The position numbers and the translations under genes were made by a program. Positions 6,201 to 13,280 of a DNA stretch of 19,452 nucleotides are shown in pieces (the stretch's first letter is position 1; every line of letters begins with the position of its first letter). The notes under the pieces were generated by a model. It had not been told where the DNA came from and did not search any database. It saw nothing but the letters and a program-made list of their open reading frames with translations. Origin of the DNA: Pseudomonadota bacterium. Lineage in GTDB: Bacteria; Pseudomonadota; Alphaproteobacteria; Rhizobiales; Xanthobacteraceae. Location of the stretch: NCBI GenBank assembly GCA_023423415.1, contig JAFAFP010000218.1, positions 1-19,452 on the forward strand, given 5' to 3'.

Positions 6201-7742
6201 CTATCGGGTCAAAGTGGCACTTTGTTTCTCGCGTCGCCGTTGTACCGACGATGCAATACGCATGCCCTCGCGATATTTCGCCACAGTGCGACGCGCAATA
6301 TCGATTCCCGCGTCACGCAGCTTTTCGACAATCGTATCGTCGGAAAGCACATCATCGGGCGCTTCCGAATCGATCAAATGCTTGATGCGATAGCGCACGG
6401 CTTCGGCAGAATGCGCCTCGCCGCCATCGGCAGCAGCGATAGCCGATGTGAAGAAATATTTCAGTTCGAAAATGCCCCGTGTCGTCGCCATGTATTTGTT
6501 GGCGGTCACGCGCGACACCGTCGACTCGTGCATTGAGATCGCGTCGGCGACCGTCTTCAGATTCAACGGACGCAGGTGCTGCACGCCGTGTACGAAAAAC
6601 GCATCCTGCTGCTTCACGATTTCAGCAGATACTTTCAGAATGGTTCTCGCGCGCTGATCGAGCGCGCGGATCAACCACGTCGCCGACTGAAATTTCTCCG
6701 CCAGGTAGGCTTTGTCGGTCGGTGCAGCAGCCGTCTTTGAAACCCGCGCATGATAAGTCTGATTCAAGAGAATTTTCGGCAGCGTGTCGGAGTTGAGTTC
6801 GACATGGAATGAGCCATCGGGCGCCGCGCGGACAAACACATCCGGAACAATCGGCTGCACGGTTGCAGATCCAAAAGCGAGGCCTGGCTTCGGATTGAGC
6901 TGTTTGATCTCCGCGATCATGTCGAAGAGATCCTCGTCGTTGACGCCACACAGTTTGCGCAAGGTTGCAAAATCGCGCTTTGCCAACAGATCCAGACGAC
7001 CTAGAAGCGCCGCCATTGCGGGATCATAGCGGTTTCGCTCCTTCAGTTGGAGCGCAAGACATTCCGTCAGATTACGCGCGCACACACCTGTGGGATCAAA
7101 GCCTTGCAAGATCGTGAGGACAGCTTCGATCTCAGCGATGCCACAACCAAGTTTTTCTGCAACCGACTGCAGATCGCCGACCAGGTAGCCGGACTCGTCA
7201 ATCAGGTCGATGAGATGCTGCCCGATCATCCGCCGCGCGGGCTCGGTCACAGCAAGCGAAAGCTGGGTGGCGAGGTGCTCCGCCAACGTCTGTTCGGCGG
7301 AAACAAACGCCTCCAGATTGTAGTCGCTGTCTTCGCGTCCGCCCGCGCCGACGCTTGCCCATTCGGAGTGCGCTGCGCTCGCATCGTCGTTGCGCGCCGA
7401 GCCAACGGCGGCCCCACCATCTTCGGGAAAAACATTATCCAGCCTCGTCCCGAGGTCGTCTTCGATTGCGTTGCGGCTGGTCGCTAGATCGTCGCCGAGC
7501 CAATCGCCGGCGCTCTCGCCCTCAGAGCTGCCACCGGAGACCTCGCTATCGACCTCGGCCGGTCCGGCAGCCCCGTCGTGTTCGCTGGCGCGCTCAAGGA
7601 GCGGGTTTTTCTCCAGCTCTTCCTCGACGTAAGCCATCAGATCGAGGTTCGAGAGCTGCAGCAGCTTGATGGCTTGCATCAGCTGCGGCGTCATCACGAG
7701 CGCCTGGCTTTGGCGAAATTCGAGGCGGGTGGTCAGAGCCAT
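6201..7742 (-). CDS. rpoN: RNA polymerase sigma-54 factor
   Basis: 513 residues. It directs RNA polymerase to -24/-12 promoters (nitrogen fixation and assimilation, flagella and others) and needs AAA+ activators to melt DNA. The glutamine-rich region I is at 1-50 (RLEFRQSQALVMTPQLMQAIKLLQLSNLDL). An acidic, low-complexity region II spans roughly 55-125. The core-binding domain follows, then a helix-turn-helix (MHESTVSRVTANKYMATTRG). The C-terminal RpoN box ARRTVAKYRE, which reads the -24 element, is at 483-492. AGGAAGG lies 5 nt upstream of the ATG. It follows lptB with a 132-nt gap, the common alphaproteobacterial order lptC-lptA-lptB-rpoN. Confidence 0.97.
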   Translation of the reverse strand: MALTTRLEFRQSQALVMTPQLMQAIKLLQLSNLDLMAYVEEELEKNPLLERASEHDGAAGPAEVDSEVSGGSSEGESAGDWLGDDLATSRNAIEDDLGTRLDNVFPEDGGAAVGSARNDDASAAHSEWASVGAGGREDSDYNLEAFVSAEQTLAEHLATQLSLAVTEPARRMIGQHLIDLIDESGYLVGDLQSVAEKLGCGIAEIEAVLTILQGFDPTGVCARNLTECLALQLKERNRYDPAMAALLGRLDLLAKRDFATLRKLCGVNDEDLFDMIAEIKQLNPKPGLAFGSATVQPIVPDVFVRAAPDGSFHVELNSDTLPKILLNQTYHARVSKTAAAPTDKAYLAEKFQSATWLIRALDQRARTILKVSAEIVKQQDAFFVHGVQHLRPLNLKTVADAISMHESTVSRVTANKYMATTRGIFELKYFFTSAIAAADGGEAHSAEAVRYRIKHLIDSEAPDDVLSDDTIVEKLRDAGIDIARRTVAKYREGMRIASSVQRRREKQSATLTR

Positions 7743-7874
7743 GGCCGCCTTCCTAGCCTAGCGGCACGATTTGTGCATGTCTTAAAATGATCTGAGCGGT
7801 AAAATTACCTCCGCGGCCCAGCTCGAGGACGGGGCGCCCGCTTTTGCGAGGCAATAGGACGCTGTGGGGAGCGC

Positions 7875-9020
7875 CTATAGACGGAATTCCTCGCCGAGAT
7901 AGAGCCTCCGGACGTCAGGGTTATTCACAATATCCTCAGCCCGCCCCTCCATCAGGACCTCGCCGGAATAGATGATATAGCCGCGGTCGGTCAGGCCCAG
8001 CGTCTCGCGAACGTTGTGGTCGGTGATCAGCACACCGATCCCGCGGCGAGTCAGATGCTTCACCAGCACCTGAATGTCGCCGACCGCGATCGGGTCGATG
8101 CCTGCAAACGGCTCATCAAGCAGCATGTAGCTTGGGCGTGTCGCAAGGGCCCGCGCGATTTCCACGCGCCGCCGCTCACCACCAGACAACGCAATCGACG
8201 GCGATTTGCGTAGCCGCGTGATGTTGAACTCGTCGAGCAGGTTTTCGAGATCGCGATCGCGCTGCTTGGGATCCGGCTCGATCACTTCAAGCACCGAGCG
8301 GATATTGTCCTCGACATTCAAGCCGCGGAAAATCGAAGCTTCCTGCGGCAGATATCCGATGCCGAGCCGGGCGCGCTGATACATCGGCAATCCGGTAACA
8401 TCATTGCCGTCGAGCTCGATTTTGCCCCGCTCGGCTTTGATCAGACCGGTGATCATGTAGAAGATCGTTGTCTTGCCAGCACCGTTAGGTCCAAGCAGTC
8501 CAACGGCTTCGCCGCGGCGAACGAACAGACTCGCGCCGCGCACCACTTTCCGTGCGCCAAAGCTTTTCTCGAGACTATGGGCGGCGAGATATCCCTGCAC
8601 TGCGGGTTGCGGGGCCGGATCGGCGCGGCGCGGGCGCGGCGGGACAAAGCGCGGTTCCGGGGGACGCGCCGGCAGATCGTGATTGACCGGCGCAGCGTAA
8701 ACCGGGGGGGCATGACGGTTCGCCTGCTGGCGAGGCGGTTCCGCCCGGAAGCTCTCCTGCGCCACGGTATCTGGATGAAGCGGGTGCTGCCACGCCTGCG
8801 GCTGACGCAGAGCCTCACCCAACAGAAACTCGTCCTTCAGCGGCTCCACGTGCAAAGCGTTCGGAAATGACTGTGGAGTCGGCTGTTTGGAAACGGATTG
8901 CGGCTGCGGCGCCTTTTTCACCAGGCCGCCAATCTTTTCCAACTCGACTCGCCACGCGCCGGACGTCTTCCGCTTGCGCGGTTTGGCACGGCGGCGGAAC
9001 AACGAAAAAATATCCAGCAC
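7875..9020 (-). CDS. lptB: LPS export ABC transporter ATP-binding protein LptB with long N-terminal extension
   Basis: 381 residues, versus about 240 for the E. coli protein. Residues 145-381 are a complete ABC ATPase: Walker A GPNGAGKTT (177-185), Q-loop Gln226, signature LSGGERRRVEIAR (278-290), Walker B YMLLDEPFAGID (298-309, Glu303) and H-loop His335. It powers extraction of lipopolysaccharide from the inner membrane by LptB2FG and its passage to LptC and LptA. Residues 1-144 are extra: a basic N-terminus (FRRRAKPRKRK), then a Pro/Gln/Ala-rich, probably disordered linker. Translation starts at GTG (9018-9020) with AAGGGG 5 nt upstream. It lies downstream of lptA by 82 nt, in one operon. 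Function is well supported; the role of the extension is unknown. Confidence 0.94.
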   Translation of the reverse strand: MLDIFSLFRRRAKPRKRKTSGAWRVELEKIGGLVKKAPQPQSVSKQPTPQSFPNALHVEPLKDEFLLGEALRQPQAWQHPLHPDTVAQESFRAEPPRQQANRHAPPVYAAPVNHDLPARPPEPRFVPPRPRRADPAPQPAVQGYLAAHSLEKSFGARKVVRGASLFVRRGEAVGLLGPNGAGKTTIFYMITGLIKAERGKIELDGNDVTGLPMYQRARLGIGYLPQEASIFRGLNVEDNIRSVLEVIEPDPKQRDRDLENLLDEFNITRLRKSPSIALSGGERRRVEIARALATRPSYMLLDEPFAGIDPIAVGDIQVLVKHLTRRGIGVLITDHNVRETLGLTDRGYIIYSGEVLMEGRAEDIVNNPDVRRLYLGEEFRL

Positions 9021-9102
9021 AAAAGCCCCTTCAGGCCGACCAGCCGCCTGCTACCGACATAATCTGACGGAATCACGGTTGCAACGGACCGTCGGCGAAA
9101 CG

Positions 9103-9765
9103 TTAGTTGCTGCCGCTGGGCCTGGATTTAGAGCTGCTGCCCTTGCTGTCCTTCCCAGGAAGGCTCAATCCGCCGCCTTTGTCATCCTTGCCGCTGGTCG
9201 AAAACACGCCCTGAACCGGCCGCCCCTTGGCGGATTCGACCTTGGCGGCGCTGGTCGTGAGATCCACAACCAGTCGGTCACCGCGCAGGACATTGGTCCC
9301 CTGCGTAATCACCACACCGCCCTCGAGGGTGACCGTATTGGTTTTCATCTCGAAGATGCCGATGGCGCCGGTCGCCGTCTGCTCCTTCTGGATCACGGTC
9401 ACGCCGCCCCGCGCCTCAAGCCGGCGGATCGACTGCCGGCCGCCCGGTCCCGGTTGCGCCGCCTTCATCGTGCCCTTGTTGGCGGCGCTCCCTCCCTCCT
9501 GATCGTAGAACACCACCAGATCCTTGCATTTCATGATCACATCGCCCTGGGTGACCACGACGTTGCCGCTGAAGACCGCGGTCTTGTCCTTGTCGCGCAC
9601 CTCAAGCGAGGCCGCTTCGATTTTCACCGGCTGGTCACGGTTCTGCGAGAAGCCCTGAAGGGCGTTTGGAACACCGGTGTTCTGCGCTGGCGCCGCGCCG
9701 GCAAAACACACGGCCGCAAACATCGCAGGCACGAGCCACAATCGAGACACGAAACGAACCTTCAT
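9103..9765 (-). CDS. lptA: Lipopolysaccharide transport periplasmic protein LptA (OstA domain)
   Basis: 220 residues. Residues 1-27 are a Sec signal peptide ending APA, before QNTG. The OstA/LptA beta-jellyroll follows (about 46-185: PVKIEAASLEVRDKDKTAVF, GNVVVTQGDVIMKCKDLVV, GVTVIQKEQTATG, VVITQGTNVLRGDRLVVD). The Gly/Ser/Lys-rich tail (about 190-220) is probably disordered. LptA molecules form the periplasmic bridge that carries lipopolysaccharide from LptC to LptD. Its ATG overlaps the lptC stop as ATGA, which indicates translational coupling. Confidence 0.93.
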   Translation of the reverse strand: MKVRFVSRLWLVPAMFAAVCFAGAAPAQNTGVPNALQGFSQNRDQPVKIEAASLEVRDKDKTAVFSGNVVVTQGDVIMKCKDLVVFYDQEGGSAANKGTMKAAQPGPGGRQSIRRLEARGGVTVIQKEQTATGAIGIFEMKTNTVTLEGGVVITQGTNVLRGDRLVVDLTTSAAKVESAKGRPVQGVFSTSGKDDKGGGLSLPGKDSKGSSSKSRPSGSN

Positions 9766-10493
9766 TGTGCTGTGGCCTGAGACTGCGTCGTTGTTGGTTG
9801 CGACTGAATACCGCGATTCACAGCTTCCGGCGTCAGCGTCATGACGACGCTGCCATCGAACCGGATGACGGCACCCGTCTCGGTGACCTCAAGCCGATTG
9901 GCATCAAGCGTGCCCTGCGGCATTTTCAATTGCACCGGCCTTTCCGAAAGGATGCGGCCTTTCTTGATCTCAACCTGCGCTTCGGTGAGCCGTCCGTGAT
10001 AGCCCGCTGTGGAATTGATGATGATGTCTTGGCTGAGCGTCAGCAGATCGGCCTTCGTGTCATAGACACCATCGACCGCAGTCAACGTCACCTTGCTTTT
10101 GTCTTCCATATCGACGCGGGCGCTGATGTCTTTCAACTCCACGAATTGGGGATTCCTTGTGTCTTGAGACGCGGCTGCGGCAGTGACCGCGTATTCGCGC
10201 TGATCCTTGGTGAAGCCGGCCAGACGCGGCGCTTCCATCGTGATCTTCGACCCGGAAATGACGAGCGTGCCGAACTCCGTCGGCACCCGCAGCCAACGGG
10301 ACGGATTGAGGTAATTCGCCGCCACAAGCCCGAGCAGGGTCAGCACCAGCACGGCCGGTACAGCCCTGCGGAGAAAGCGCACGATTCGACTGTGCCGGCG
10401 CGCGCCAGCGATCACAGTCTTCTTCTGCTTTTTTCCCACAATGGGTTGGCCCGGCTGACCCCAGTCCTCCGGTCCGGTAAGCATGCGGTTCAT
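9762..10493 (-). CDS. lptC: LPS export system protein LptC
   Basis: 243 residues. A basic cytoplasmic N-terminus (KKQKK, RRHSR) leads into one membrane anchor (about 44-61: AVPAVLVLTLLGLVAANY). A periplasmic LptC/OstA-like beta-jellyroll follows (VSGSK-type start FGTLVISGSKITMEAPRLAG, later SQDIIINSTAGYHGRLTEA and GTLDANRLEVTETGAVIRFDG). LptC receives lipopolysaccharide from LptB2FG and passes it to LptA. A Thr/Gln-rich tail ends the protein. The ribosome-binding site is weak; an in-frame ATG three codons later (10484) is possible. It is the first gene of the lpt operon, after a 103-nt gap from rnd, and its stop overlaps lptA. Confidence 0.9.
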   Translation of the reverse strand: MNRMLTGPEDWGQPGQPIVGKKQKKTVIAGARRHSRIVRFLRRAVPAVLVLTLLGLVAANYLNPSRWLRVPTEFGTLVISGSKITMEAPRLAGFTKDQREYAVTAAAASQDTRNPQFVELKDISARVDMEDKSKVTLTAVDGVYDTKADLLTLSQDIIINSTAGYHGRLTEAQVEIKKGRILSERPVQLKMPQGTLDANRLEVTETGAVIRFDGSVVMTLTPEAVNRGIQSQPTTTQSQATAQ

Positions 10494-10596
10494 GGAAACG
10501 AAATGTCCCGCCCGGAATCGATGGTAATCCCGGACATCCTAGCGTCAGATGGCGCGAAAATCGCCCGGGAATATGGCCTCGGCACGGCGGCGGAGG

Positions 10597-11211
10597 TCAG
10601 GAATGGGCGAAAATATCCTGATCCTGCCAGCCCATGAGATCAAGCCGGGCACGGTCGGGAAGGAACCCGAAGCAGGATTGCGCCAGATCGGACCTCCCCT
10701 CGCGGGCCAGCATCGCGTCGAGCTTGTCCTTCATCGCATGCAGATAAAGGACGTCAGACGCGGCATAGGCGACCTGAGCCTCGCTCAGGCTGTCCGCGCC
10801 CCAATCCGACGACTGCTGCTGCTTGGACATATCGACGCCCAACAGTTCGCGCGCCAGATCCTTCAAACCGTGCTTGTCGGTGTAAGTCCGGCACAATCGT
10901 GAGGCGATCTTCGTGCAGTAGATCGGGGCTGGCATGACGCCAAAAGCGTTCGACAGGACCGCAATATCGAAGCGCGCAAAATGAAAGATCTTCAGGATCG
11001 CCGGATCGGACAATAGCCGCTTCAGATTTGGCGCCTCGGTCGCACCCACCGGAATTTGCACGACATCTGCCGAACCATCGCCCGGCGAGAGTTGCACCAC
11101 GCAAAGCCGATCGCGATGCGGATTGAGACCGAGTGTCTCGGTATCGATGGCAACAGCGGTCTTGTAACGCGAAAGATCGGGCAGATCGCCGCGGTGCAGG
11201 CGGATGGTCAT
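10597..11211 (-). CDS. rnd: Short RNase D-type 3'-5' exonuclease (DEDDy)
   Basis: 204 residues. The DEDDy exonuclease signature is complete: Exo I AIDTETLGL (21-29, Asp23 and Glu25), Exo II FHFARFDIAVL (76-86, Asp82) and Exo III YAASDVLYL (149-157, Tyr149 and Asp153). These residues hold two metal ions for 3'-to-5' hydrolysis of RNA ends, such as tRNA 3' trimming. Only the catalytic domain is present. The HRDC domains of E. coli RNase D (about 375 residues) are missing, as in other short alphaproteobacterial versions. The ATG directly abuts the TGA of a 46-codon ORF upstream (TGAATG), and its own ribosome-binding site is poor, so translation may be coupled. It lies upstream of lptC on the same strand. 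Confidence 0.92.
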   Translation of the reverse strand: MTIRLHRGDLPDLSRYKTAVAIDTETLGLNPHRDRLCVVQLSPGDGSADVVQIPVGATEAPNLKRLLSDPAILKIFHFARFDIAVLSNAFGVMPAPIYCTKIASRLCRTYTDKHGLKDLARELLGVDMSKQQQSSDWGADSLSEAQVAYAASDVLYLHAMKDKLDAMLAREGRSDLAQSCFGFLPDRARLDLMGWQDQDIFAHS

Positions 11212-11352
11212 TCAGGTCTCGCGGCGGGACAAATAAATGGTGCCCAGGAGAGGATTGTCTTCGACGTCATCTTTGTCGAGATAAATCAGCACCTTAGGCA
11301 CACCCGAAGTTTCGGCTGTGTACCACCGCCGCGTTTCACCCACAAGTCGCAT
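11212..11352 (-). CDS. Small hypothetical protein (46 aa) abutting rnd
   Basis: A 46-residue reading frame, ATG at 11352-11350 and TGA at 11214-11212, ending immediately before the rnd ATG. The product begins MRLVGETRRWYTAE, continues SGVPKVLIYLDKDDVEDNPLLG and ends TIYLSRRET. It has a protein-like balance of hydrophobic and charged residues, with a possible beta strand (KVLIYL), and no signal peptide or Cys. I recognise no family. Support comes from the abutting stop/start with rnd and plausible composition. Against it are the lack of a clear ribosome-binding site and an in-frame stop two codons upstream. It may instead be the 3' remnant of a longer gene cut at the border with the accessory region. 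Confidence 0.45.
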   Translation of the reverse strand: MRLVGETRRWYTAETSGVPKVLIYLDKDDVEDNPLLGTIYLSRRET

Positions 11353-11931
11353 TTGCGGTCAGGATTGGGTGTCACCGGACGCCCAACTACCCTAAGCAGG
11401 ATCGTCGGCCAACGCGGCAGGTCAAGTGTTAGCTCAGCGATTATCCCGCATACGTTGAGAGGCTGCCGTCTGGTAACAGGAGGGAAACGGCGCGGGGCCC
11501 TTCGTGAGATCAGCTTTTTCGAGCACGTACACAGACGAACCTACGCGACAATTCAGAAACGCAATGCGTATGCTGTTCATGCTCACTAAATGCGGGGAGC
11601 CGGTCGGATCTCCTGCACCCATCGAAAATGCCACCCGGGTCGCAAGCTCTCAAAAGCGTCTACAAAAGATGGATTTTTGGGTGCGCAACTTGGGACGGAG
11701 GAGCCTGAAGTCCGGCGCGAATTTCACACTGAGAGAACCGTCTGGGCACTAGAAGGACAATGGCGCAATCAATACAACACCATCTTTCCTCGTATATCGG
11801 CTTTCCTCGTATATCGGCCGCCTGCGCCGCAGAAATCCATAGGCTTAATGCCAAAGCTGGATCAGTAAGCGTCCTACAATAATCCCCATCCGCCTAGTAA
11901 AAATGTATCAGGTCAGTCATTTGCCAGCTTG
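11353..11931. other. 579-nt region without a convincing gene, between the rnd block and the catabolic cluster
   Basis: No frame here has both family-like sequence and a ribosome-binding site. A minus-strand frame (11434-11634, 66 codons) and a plus-strand frame (11504-11752) overlap each other and resemble no family I know. The stretch looks more A+T-rich than its surroundings, especially 11740-11930, and contains a 17-bp tandem repeat. I see no tRNA, integrase or transposase remnant. It probably marks an old junction where accessory genes joined the conserved rnd-lpt-rpoN block. Confidence 0.6.
11784..11818 (+). repeat. 17-bp perfect tandem repeat (two copies)
   Basis: The unit CTTTCCTCGTATATCGG occurs at 11784-11800 and 11801-11817, and the next base (C) also matches. 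It lies in the gene-poor stretch between rnd and the Mo-hydroxylase operon. Such short direct duplications can come from slippage or recombination; no mobile element is attached to it. Confidence 0.85.
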
Positions 11932-12420
11932 CTAAACCGACATGCGAGACCGCGTCGCGGTCTCGATCGCATCGACGATCGCGTGATAGCCCGTACACCG
12001 ACAATAATTTCCCGAAAGATAGGCACGGATTTCCTCGCGGGTCGGATTCGCGTTACGCTCCAGCAATTCCATAGCGGTCAACAGCATGCCCGGTGTGCAA
12101 AATCCGCACTGCAGTGCGGCCCGCTCGAAAAAAGCCGTCTGCAGGTAATCACAGCGTTTCGACGCGGTGACCCCCTCGATCGTCTCCACCTCCGTGCCGT
12201 CGGCTTGGGCGGCCAGCATCAGGCAACCGCGGATCACGGCTCCATTCACGACGACGGAACAGGCGCCACAGACCCCGTGTTCACAACCGACATGAGAGCC
12301 CGTCAATTCCAGATCATAGCGTAGGAAATCGACGAGGCTCTGGCGGCTCGAGACGTTTGCAGAAACGGTTTCGCCGTTCACGCTGAAAGTCACCGCGATC
12401 GTATCATCCGGCCTGGTCAT
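11932..12420 (-). CDS. Xanthine-dehydrogenase-family hydroxylase, small [2Fe-2S] subunit
   Basis: 162 residues from ATG 12420, preceded by GGAGGAG and overlapping the medium-subunit stop as ATGA; the frame is open to 12525 but the longer start would lie inside the upstream gene. The plant-ferredoxin-type cluster ligands are Cys46, Cys51, Cys54 (GCEHGVCGAC) and Cys66. The second, helical domain has Cys105, Cys108 (CGFCTPG) and Cys140, Cys142 (CRCTGY). All eight ligands are present. The subunit passes electrons from the Mo centre of the large subunit to FAD in the medium subunit. It closes the operon. A related protein is CoxS of CO dehydrogenase, but the large subunit excludes that enzyme. Confidence 0.95.
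   Translation of the reverse strand: MTRPDDTIAVTFSVNGETVSANVSSRQSLVDFLRYDLELTGSHVGCEHGVCGACSVVVNGAVIRGCLMLAAQADGTEVETIEGVTASKRCDYLQTAFFERAALQCGFCTPGMLLTAMELLERNANPTREEIRAYLSGNYCRCTGYHAIVDAIETATRSRMSV
11945..11965 (-). terminator. Perfect 9-bp hairpin at the 3' end of the catabolic operon
   Basis: CGAGACCGC and GCGGTCTCG (11945-11953 and 11957-11965) form a perfect 9-bp stem with a 3-nt loop over the last codons of the small-subunit gene, ending 11 nt before its stop codon. No U tract follows, so a terminator or 3'-end-protecting role is only possible, not shown. Confidence 0.3.
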
Positions 12421-13280
12421 GGCTCCTCCGCACGCATCAGATCCGTTATGGCCCGCCGCAGCAACACTGCGACAACGCGGCGCTTGTAGTGCACGGGCTC
12501 CGTAATGGATCCCCGGATATCGCATTCGTTGGCGATGAGCGCCTCAATATCTTCAATCGCGATATCCGGCCATTCATCGACAATCGCGTCAGCCGCCGCG
12601 ACAGCCCGCTCAGGCCGATCGCTAATGCCGAACAGGCTGAGCGAAAGCTTCGTCAAACGGCCATTCTCGACACGGCCCTTGGCAGCCACGCCGGCCGCAG
12701 CATAATCACCATGTCGTCGCGCAATCTCGTGGAACGCAAACCTGTCGTCAGGCGTGTGGTGCGGAATCCGTACGGCGAAGATTGCCTCATCAGGCTGGGC
12801 ATCTGTCTCAAGCGGGCCGATGAAGAAATCGTCGGCGTCGCACCAGCGCTTACCCCGGACGGAAATCAGGCCGATGCGCGCACCGAGACAGACGCACAGT
12901 GCCGGTAGCTCCGCGGCCGGATCCGCGAGCGCCAGGCTTCCTCCTATCGTTCCGCGATTGCGAACCGCCGGATGGGCGATGTTCGACACCGCTTGCGCGA
13001 ACAGCGGCAGGCAGCGGCGCAGATCAGCGTCATCCTCATAAGTCCGGTGACGAACCAGCGTGCCGAGCTCGGTACCCTCGGACGCCGATATCCAGCCGGA
13101 CAGTTGTTCGATTCTGTTAATGTCGAGCAATATTGCGGGTTGCGCCAGCCGCATGTTCAACATCGGCATCAAGCTTTGCCCGCCGGCGATGATCTGGCCG
13201 TCGGCGCCAAGCTCAGCAAGCTCTGCGGTCAACTGTTCGAGATCATCGACGCGGCGATAGGTGAAGCGGGCGGGCTTCAT
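12417..13280 (-). CDS. Xanthine-dehydrogenase-family hydroxylase, medium FAD subunit
   Basis: 287 residues. FAD-binding domain of the PCMH/CoxM type. The two flavin loops are AGGQSLMPMLNMRLAQP (32-48) and NRGTIGGSLALADPAAELP (108-126), followed by the CO_deh_flav_C domain. It lacks the extra iron-sulfur insertion of 4-hydroxybenzoyl-CoA reductase, so it belongs to ordinary hydroxylases that send electrons from the iron-sulfur subunit to an acceptor. The start ATG (13280) overlaps the large-subunit stop as ATGA, and its own stop overlaps the small-subunit start in the same way. The three subunits are thus translationally coupled in the order large-medium-small. Confidence 0.95.
   Translation of the reverse strand: MKPARFTYRRVDDLEQLTAELAELGADGQIIAGGQSLMPMLNMRLAQPAILLDINRIEQLSGWISASEGTELGTLVRHRTYEDDADLRRCLPLFAQAVSNIAHPAVRNRGTIGGSLALADPAAELPALCVCLGARIGLISVRGKRWCDADDFFIGPLETDAQPDEAIFAVRIPHHTPDDRFAFHEIARRHGDYAAAGVAAKGRVENGRLTKLSLSLFGISDRPERAVAAADAIVDEWPDIAIEDIEALIANECDIRGSITEPVHYKRRVVAVLLRRAITDLMRAEEP

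Noticed and set aside
8887..9780. 297-codon plus-strand frame opposite lptB and lptA
   Set aside because: It mirrors codon structure of lptA on the other strand and has no recognisable domain or start signal.
11434..11634. Possible 66-codon minus-strand gene in the gene-poor stretch
   Set aside because: No ribosome-binding site at a sensible distance, mixed codon use unlike the neighbours, and no known family; kept only as part of the region description.
11784..11818. CRISPR-like repeat
   Set aside because: Only two directly adjacent copies with no spacers between them and no cas genes; the same holds for the 22-bp repeat at 2742-2785.
12417..13280. 4-Hydroxybenzoyl-CoA reductase medium subunit
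   Set aside because: The extra [4Fe-4S] insertion of that subunit is missing, and there is no CoA ligase in the neighbourhood.
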